From positions 1-64,000 of the forward strand of contig CAZNLR010000016.1 in the NCBI GenBank assembly GCA_964574215.1: a stretch of 64,000 nucleotides of DNA, in the 5' to 3' direction. Numbering within the stretch: the first letter of the stretch is position 1; each line of letters begins with the position of its first letter. The translations under genes and the position numbers were made by a program. Below, piece by piece: positions 58,963 through 64,000 of the stretch. Below the pieces are notes generated by a model, which did not search any database, had not been told where the DNA came from, and saw nothing but the letters and a program-made list of their open reading frames with translations. The stretch is from GCA-2725625 sp964574215 (GTDB taxonomy: Bacteria; Pseudomonadota; Alphaproteobacteria; Rhodospirillales; UBA2165).

Positions 58963-59313
58963 TCAGAAGATGGAGGCCCCGAAGATTTTGACCTCTCCGT
59001 CTTCATAACCGAGGACCAGTCTGCCCAGCCACTCGCCCTCTCTTTTTGTACTCCGTTGCCGATAAAGCACCGTCACATGCTCGCCTCGGCGGATCGTACC
59101 GATGAACTCGACCGATTCGGACAGGTTTCGCGTGAGTTCGCTTTTGGCGAACTGCTTGCCCACCTCGACTTCGTTCAATCCTCGCAACAGGTTAAGAGAG
59201 AAATATTTGACGAATTCCCCGTATTTGCCGTCATTGGAGGCCTTGATAAGATGACTCCACAAGGGGTTGGCGATGGCAAGAATCTCGTCGTCGGTTTTCT
59301 CAATAATGTTCAT
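58963..59313 (-). CDS. SnoaL-like/NTF2-type small protein of unknown function
   Basis: The 116-residue protein (start MNIIEKTDDEILAIANPLWS) has an alpha helix followed by a beta-rich half (VTVLYRQRSTKREGEWLGRL). This pattern is reminiscent of NTF2-like folds, without a motif that proves it. It sits 20 bases upstream of the SlyD-like gene and is probably co-transcribed with it. Confidence 0.7.
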   Translation of the reverse strand: MNIIEKTDDEILAIANPLWSHLIKASNDGKYGEFVKYFSLNLLRGLNEVEVGKQFAKSELTRNLSESVEFIGTIRRGEHVTVLYRQRSTKREGEWLGRLVLGYEDGEVKIFGASIF

Positions 59314-59399
59314 TTAAGGTTCTCTGTTGCGGGCGGTGGCTGCCTGCGTCAAGTCTAACAAAAAAGACCAACACACGACATGTTGATCCCTTTTGGTAG

Positions 59400-59434
59400 A
59401 CCGAACAAGAATTCCAAATGATATCTTGTTCGGT
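59400..59434 (-). terminator. 11-bp hairpin after aprA
   Basis: ACCGAACAAGA and TCTTGTTCGGT pair perfectly with a 13-base loop, starting six bases after the aprA stop. There is no strong U-tract. It probably marks the 3' end of the aprMBA transcript. Confidence 0.65.
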
Positions 59435-59440
59435 ACTCTG

Positions 59441-61309
59441 TTATTCGTCCTCACCGACGAGGTGATAACATGGCGCTTTCTCCATGGTGTACTCGCCGGT
59501 TTCGGGATCGCGACGAGAAACCGTCAGCACGTGCCAGTTATCATCGTCCAGCTTCATCGCGTCACCACGGTAGTAATAGCCGGGCCAACGGGTTTCCTTG
59601 CGGAACATCGTGTGTTGCATGACACATTCAGACGTACGATGACGGTGCTTCACTTCCCAAGCGCGGAGCAATTCGTGAAAGTCCTTAGCGGCAAGTTTCT
59701 CAAGGTCCTCTTCCATGATCTTGAGCTTCTTAAGGCCGATGCTCAGGAGCTTCTCATTGGTCATGTAGTTGACTGTCGCGCCGCCGCAATATTCGTCCAT
59801 CAGCTTTTGCAGTCGGTCCAGAGCTTGCCTCGGATTGTGGTAGTTCGGATTGACGTCGCCAGCAACGATTTCATTCCGATAGGTTTTGTAATGCTCCAGC
59901 GGCTTGAAAACAGTTTCCTTGAGTTGATCGATCTGCTTGTTGGAAACGATGATGCCTTCTCCCTTGCCGTCATCGATATAACGGCAGGCAGCCTTGGCGG
60001 CCAGACGCCCTTCGGTGAATGATCCGGACGAGAAGGCGTGCGGCGTACCGCCAACCGCGTCACCAGCACCGAACAACCCTTCGACGGTCATCATGCGGTT
60101 ATAACCCCAGAAATACTCAGGCGGGGAAACGTCCTCGGGGCCGGAGCACCAGGCGCCGCTGCCGGTTGCATGGGAGCCCATGACATAGGGCTCTGACGTG
60201 GTCAGTTCGGGATTCTCGTTCTTGGGATCCACGTCGGTTGCGGCCCACAGCACGGCCTGGCCGACGGTCATTCCCAGGAAGTTCTCCCAGCCCACTTCCT
60301 CGAGGTGCGGGTCTTGGAAAGCATGCATGGTGACCATGTGGATGGGGCCGCGACCGGCGTTCATCTCGGAGATCATCGCATGGTTCCGCAAACAGGTCGG
60401 GATCGGTCTGTGGGTCTTGTGGGCAAGTTCCGGATCCAGATATTCCTTGCCGACCATTTCCTGCAGTTGGGGCCACCAATTGGATTCGAACTCCTCGCCC
60501 AGACCGTTTTGGGTATAGGTCTTGAGATGCAGGAAGTAGGCGCCCACCGGGCCGTAACCGTCTTTGAAGCGGGCCAGCACGATCCGGTTTTCCATCTGCG
60601 TCATCTTGGCGCCGGCGTCAATCATCAAACCGTAGGCGGAACCGGACGACCATGGCGCGTACCAGACACGACCGGCGCCTTCACCCGTAGAACGCGGCTT
60701 GAAGATGTTGGAAGCGCCGCCGGCACCGCAAATCACCGTCTTGGATTTGAAAACGTGGAAGTCGCCGGTGCGGACATTGAAACCAACGGCGCCGGCAATT
60801 CGGTTTTCCTTGGCTTCATCCAACAGTAAATGGGTGAGACAAACACGGTTGAATACTTTGTCAGCCGATTTCTTCGCAGCCTCGGCCACGATGGGCTTGT
60901 AGGATTCACCGTGAATCATGATTTGCCACCGCCCTTCGCGCAGATAGGCGCCCGTTTCGGGATCCTTCATGATCGGCAGGCCCCACTCTTCGAACTGATG
61001 AACGGAGGAGTCGACATGGCGGGCCATATCGAACAGCAGGTCTTCGCGCACCAAACCCATCAAATCGATACGCGCATACTGCACGTGATCTTCCGGGTTG
61101 TTCTCGCCGAAACGGGTACCCATGTAGCAGTTAATGGCGTACAGGCCCTGAGCGACGGCGCCGGAGCGGTCGATATTGGCTTTTTCGGCAATGACGATTT
61201 TCTTGTCCTGGCCCCAGAACCTGGCTTCCCAGGCCGCACCGGTGCCGCCAAGGCCAGCGCCGGCGACCAGAATGTCGATGTTATCTTCTGTGATTGTTTT
61301 GTAAGCCAT
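59441..61309 (-). CDS. aprA: Adenylylsulfate reductase, alpha subunit
   Basis: The 622-residue flavoprotein has the FAD-binding start DILVAGAGLGGTGAAWEARF and the APS reductase-specific tail regions, including CVMQHTMFRKETRWPGYYYR. In sulfur oxidisers AprBA runs in reverse, joining sulfite and AMP to APS in the cytoplasm. It overlaps the aprB stop (TGATG). The gene for ATP sulfurylase, which would release sulfate from APS, is not in the window. Confidence 0.96.
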   Translation of the reverse strand: MAYKTITEDNIDILVAGAGLGGTGAAWEARFWGQDKKIVIAEKANIDRSGAVAQGLYAINCYMGTRFGENNPEDHVQYARIDLMGLVREDLLFDMARHVDSSVHQFEEWGLPIMKDPETGAYLREGRWQIMIHGESYKPIVAEAAKKSADKVFNRVCLTHLLLDEAKENRIAGAVGFNVRTGDFHVFKSKTVICGAGGASNIFKPRSTGEGAGRVWYAPWSSGSAYGLMIDAGAKMTQMENRIVLARFKDGYGPVGAYFLHLKTYTQNGLGEEFESNWWPQLQEMVGKEYLDPELAHKTHRPIPTCLRNHAMISEMNAGRGPIHMVTMHAFQDPHLEEVGWENFLGMTVGQAVLWAATDVDPKNENPELTTSEPYVMGSHATGSGAWCSGPEDVSPPEYFWGYNRMMTVEGLFGAGDAVGGTPHAFSSGSFTEGRLAAKAACRYIDDGKGEGIIVSNKQIDQLKETVFKPLEHYKTYRNEIVAGDVNPNYHNPRQALDRLQKLMDEYCGGATVNYMTNEKLLSIGLKKLKIMEEDLEKLAAKDFHELLRAWEVKHRHRTSECVMQHTMFRKETRWPGYYYRGDAMKLDDDNWHVLTVSRRDPETGEYTMEKAPCYHLVGEDE

Positions 61310-61788
61310 CAGTAATACACACCCTTTTTCATCTTGAGGCCATTCGATTCCAAGGTATGCACATCGCCGTCATCAAAACGGACGAACTTTGGTTCGTTGT
61401 ACAAACACTGGCTATCGCTCATTTCTTGGGTCGGCGCAGGTTCGTCCGCGAATTTCGCGATGCCACTGCCCCACGGCTTGGTGGTTATCGGCGACAGGAA
61501 ATTTTTTTCCGTGCCGTTCCTGAATTTGATTTTCCAGGCGATGGTGCCTTTTTCCTCTTCCCGGACCACACGAACGCTGTGACCGAGCGGAGCAAAATCA
61601 GCATAGCCTCGCACGTCGATGGCGTGCTGAGGACAAGCCTTCACACAGGAATAGCACTCCCAGCACATGTTGGGTTCGATGTTGTAAGCACGCCGATAAG
61701 TCTTGTCGATGTGCATGATATCCGAGGGGCAGATGTCGACGCAGTGTCCACAGCCGTCACATCGTGTCATATAAACGAAAGTAGGCAT
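61309..61788 (-). CDS. aprB: Adenylylsulfate reductase, beta subunit
   Basis: The 159-residue ferredoxin-type protein has two [4Fe-4S] motifs, CDGCGHCVDICPSD and CWECYSCVKACPQH, and the long C-terminal tail that wraps around AprA. It passes electrons between the FAD of AprA and a membrane partner. It lies between aprM and aprA. Confidence 0.96.
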   Translation of the reverse strand: MPTFVYMTRCDGCGHCVDICPSDIMHIDKTYRRAYNIEPNMCWECYSCVKACPQHAIDVRGYADFAPLGHSVRVVREEEKGTIAWKIKFRNGTEKNFLSPITTKPWGSGIAKFADEPAPTQEMSDSQCLYNEPKFVRFDDGDVHTLESNGLKMKKGVYY

Positions 61789-61846
61789 TAATTTTTTTCT
61801 CCCTTACTCAAAACAATCTTGAGGGCCAATCTTGAGGGAATGAGTA

Positions 61847-62686
61847 TCAATAGTGCTGGGGTAGTTCGCGCTTGATGCCGAGCCCCATGTCCATGGGCGC
61901 ATCCTTCAGCAATTGCATGGAGTGACTGTCCCGAACTGCCGGGTCGGTCCTGTCTGCATCTTTCGGCAGGTTCTCCCGCGATCCGTCAGCCTCCATGATC
62001 CGTTTCTGATAGGCCGCCGCCGGCTTGAAGAACATGTGGGCGAACTTCGACCACATGACGCCGCCGAACAACACCGTTGCAGCGATGATGAACAGGGCCA
62101 GGAACACGGTGGTGAGCGCCCCTCCGCCGCTGGATTGCAGCACCGCCCAGATCAGCCCAAAGGTGTTGGTTGCCAGCAAAGACAAAATGAACAGGTCGGC
62201 TCGCACGATGCGGTACCAGGGGTTGCCTTCGGCAGCAACATCGACCCGAATGAAGAACCAGAACCAATAGCCGCCGACGCAAACCATCAACGCGCCCAGG
62301 TGCCACAACTGCGACACGATACCTGGCGCCTCGTGGGTAGGATAAGCAAACACCAGGGCAATGGTCGTTAACAAAAATAGGATGAAACCGTACATCGTAA
62401 GCAGGTGCGCAATACGGCGCCTCGGATTACAGAATTCAGCAGAAGTCAGCACATCCTCCGCGACGGTCTTGATAGCAACACCCATCTTTTCGCCGCCGCC
62501 AAGCTCCCGCTCTCGCGCGGCCTCGGCAGTTTTGGTTTTTTCGAAGAAATATTTGGCGCTTCTCTTGTGGATCATGTCCGCGATCGTCCCGACCACGACC
62601 AAGATGGCCATCAGGACGACGTAACCTTGCATGACGGTGACAGGAATGATCGCCGTGAGGTCGGCGAAGGGGTTGCTGGCGAACAT
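61847..62686 (-). CDS. aprM: AprM, putative membrane anchor for APS reductase
   Basis: The 279-residue membrane protein has about five or six TM helices and soluble ends. The aprM-aprB-aprA order is that known in purple sulfur bacteria, where AprM is thought to link AprBA to the quinone pool in place of QmoABC. The core (HLLTMYGFILFLLTTIALVF and SQLWHLGALMVCVGGYWFW) has His residues that could bind heme, as in the related QmoC/NarI-type proteins. Confidence 0.82.
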   Translation of the reverse strand: MFASNPFADLTAIIPVTVMQGYVVLMAILVVVGTIADMIHKRSAKYFFEKTKTAEAARERELGGGEKMGVAIKTVAEDVLTSAEFCNPRRRIAHLLTMYGFILFLLTTIALVFAYPTHEAPGIVSQLWHLGALMVCVGGYWFWFFIRVDVAAEGNPWYRIVRADLFILSLLATNTFGLIWAVLQSSGGGALTTVFLALFIIAATVLFGGVMWSKFAHMFFKPAAAYQKRIMEADGSRENLPKDADRTDPAVRDSHSMQLLKDAPMDMGLGIKRELPQHY

Positions 62687-62717
62687 ATGTCTCTCCTAAT
62701 TAGCCAAACCCAACAGA

Positions 62718-62737
62718 CCAACCGTTTAACCGGTTGG
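62718..62737. promoter_or_regulatory. Inverted repeat upstream of aprM
   Basis: CCAACCG-N6-CGGTTGG lies 32 bases upstream of the aprM start, a good place for an operator or promoter-proximal element. No known regulator can be assigned. Confidence 0.45.
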
Positions 62738-63169
62738 AGATTATTAGCAAAACATAATATAAAAAAAATATAATATTGCAAGAGGACTGATTTACTACAG
62801 TACGAATTCGTAAAAAACTAAATAACCCATTGATAATAATGATATATTAAAGCCGGGTTTGTGGCCCGGCGTAAGCGGTTTGAAAACCGGCCGGAGGAAA
62901 AACCGGTAATTTTATAAGGTTTTAGTCGAATACACCGCCTCGCCGCTTCGGGTGAGGAACACCTTGTCCATCCCTGGTTCACCTTAATCCGGGTATTCCA
63001 TACGCCTAATATTGAGTTAGATTTTGGGCCTAAATAAAGGCTGTAGAAGTAAGCGTGCCTAGCCGACGGCGCCATTCGCTTCCCGCATTCTTGATAATGG
63101 TGATTTATGTCTTCATTATTAAAGAGACACGCCACCCTCTGAAAATCAATCACCAGCGGAAACCAGCCA
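62738..63169. other. Divergent intergenic region aprM / second ubiD-like gene
   Basis: The first 80 bases are AT-rich and contain a 12-base palindrome TACGAATTCGTA (62801-62812). A hairpin GCCGGG-N7-CCCGGC at 62852-62870 is followed on the minus strand by TTTAATATAT and looks like a terminator. It could end a short minus-strand RNA from the GC-richer stretch 62880-63110. I see no convincing protein gene here. Confidence 0.45.
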
Positions 63170-64000
63170 ATGCGGGCCCTCATAGATGAATTGGATACCT
63201 CAGGTGATTTGCTGCGAATTCGCAGGGAAGTTGATCCCAAATTCGAATTGGCAGCGGTAACCAAAGCCGTTCAGCATTCTTCAAATGAAACCGTGTTGTT
63301 CGAGAAAGTACGCGGCGCCAAAATGCCGGTGGTGACCAACATCTATAACAGTCGCCGCCGGCTTTGCGATCTGGTCGGCGCGGCACCGGACGGTTTCTGC
63401 CCACGGTGGAACGAATTGCACGACCAGACACCGGCCCGCCTGGGGAGCGAATCCACGTTGATCGATCGCCCTGCTGAATTGGTTGAATGCGGACTGAGCG
63501 ATCTGCCGCTTATCGCCTATCACGAAAAAGACGCCGGGCCCTATTTCACCTCCGCCATTTTTCTAGCTAAACACCCGGAAACTGGTGTCGAAAACCTGTC
63601 TTTTCACCGCAGCATGTTCGTCAGCGATGAAGAACTGAGGGTGCGGTTGGGTTCCAGTCACGACCTCTATACCTTTCAAGCAGCAGCGGAAAAAAAGGGA
63701 GAATACCTCGACGCCGTGATGCTGATCGGTGTCGAACCGTCTTTATTTCTGGCCGGCGGCGCGCGGCTGCCTGCCGATTGGAGTGAAATTGCCTTCGCCA
63801 GCGCCATCAACGATGCACCGATTGACCGTTATCAGGCAAAAAGCAGCAACCTTTTGATACCCGCGACGACCGAGATCGTGATCGAAGGCAGGTTTAAACC
63901 TAACGAGCGCCGGCCCGAGGGTCCATTCGGCGAATTTATGGGTCATTACGTGGACGTCGGAGACAACCATGTGTTTGAGGTTCAGCATGTCTACACCCGA
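63170..64000 (+). CDS. Second UbiD-family (de)carboxylase (3' end missing)
   Basis: The frame starts at ATG 63170, with an in-frame stop 30 bases upstream. It runs 277 codons to the window edge. The product starts MRALIDELDTSGDLLRIRRE. It has UbiD landmarks such as VLFEKVRGAKMPVVTNIYN, YFTSAIFLAKHPETGVENLS and the catalytic-type EIVIEGRFKPNERRPEGPFG with EFMGHYVDVGD. It is only distantly similar to the 499-residue UbiD of the phenylphosphate cluster, so the two probably have different substrates. It begins a plus-strand unit outside the window. Confidence 0.88.
   Translation, partial: MRALIDELDTSGDLLRIRREVDPKFELAAVTKAVQHSSNETVLFEKVRGAKMPVVTNIYNSRRRLCDLVGAAPDGFCPRWNELHDQTPARLGSESTLIDRPAELVECGLSDLPLIAYHEKDAGPYFTSAIFLAKHPETGVENLSFHRSMFVSDEELRVRLGSSHDLYTFQAAAEKKGEYLDAVMLIGVEPSLFLAGGARLPADWSEIAFASAINDAPIDRYQAKSSNLLIPATTEIVIEGRFKPNERRPEGPFGEFMGHYVDVGDNHVFEVQHVYTR

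Noticed and set aside
62818..63264. 148-codon minus-strand frame between aprM and the second ubiD gene
   Set aside because: It overlaps the start of the ubiD-like gene and crosses a terminator-like hairpin; its composition is not protein-like.

Overview
The window reads as a chromosomal segment of a sulfur-oxidising proteobacterium. An alphaproteobacterium of the Rhodospirillales/magnetotactic type is my best guess. This rests on gene content (reverse-type dsr, soxXYZAB without soxCD, soeABC, aprMBA) and on FNR/FixK-type boxes, not on a marker gene. Coding is dense and I saw no rRNA, tRNA, CRISPR array or insertion sequence.

Layout. Positions 1-2698 (minus) hold the start of a reverse dissimilatory sulfite reductase operon (dsrA, dsrB, dsrE running off the edge). 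It diverges from a TauD-like oxygenase with two tiny partners (2995-4341). Positions 4841-10276 hold soxXYZA, soxB, ccdA and a convergent soxW. Positions 10608-15965 hold dsrE2A, tusA and soeABC. Positions 16278-19810 hold a 5-TM membrane protein and a large hybrid histidine kinase. From 46889 down to 19847 the minus strand is one long array: an iodate-reductase-type cluster (idrP2, idrP1, idrB, idrA), a HEAT-repeat protein, a cupredoxin-like protein, and two paralogous respiratory modules. Each module has a CydA-like membrane subunit without a quinol loop, a diheme c cytochrome, a membrane-anchored monoheme c cytochrome and a diheme cytochrome fused to an EB_dh-type heme domain. The array ends with a Usp/PCP_red multidomain protein, a NirJ-like radical SAM protein, HemY and SCO1. 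Positions 47320-56829 carry a phenylphosphate-synthase/UbiD/UbiX aromatic-carboxylation cluster with its own sigma54 activator and a clear -24/-12 promoter. Positions 56900-59313 hold small accessory genes. Positions 59441-62686 hold aprMBA, and 63170-64000 the start of a second ubiD-family gene.

How it may work together. Thiosulfate is bound and cleaved by Sox. Without SoxCD, the sulfane sulfur would go through TusA/DsrE-type carriers to reverse Dsr, giving sulfite. Sulfite would be oxidised in the cytoplasm by SoeABC and/or by AprBA with its AprM anchor. Periplasmic electrons would meet a large c-cytochrome pool (about 13 CXXCH sites in the two modules). Two quinol-loop-less bd-like modules and an Idr-type molybdoenzyme with two diheme peroxidases could draw on that pool. 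FNR-like boxes lie upstream of the idr operon and the Usp/heme operon, which fits low-oxygen control. The paired bd-like/cytochrome c/EB_dh modules next to idr are the strongest candidate for an undescribed electron-transfer system.
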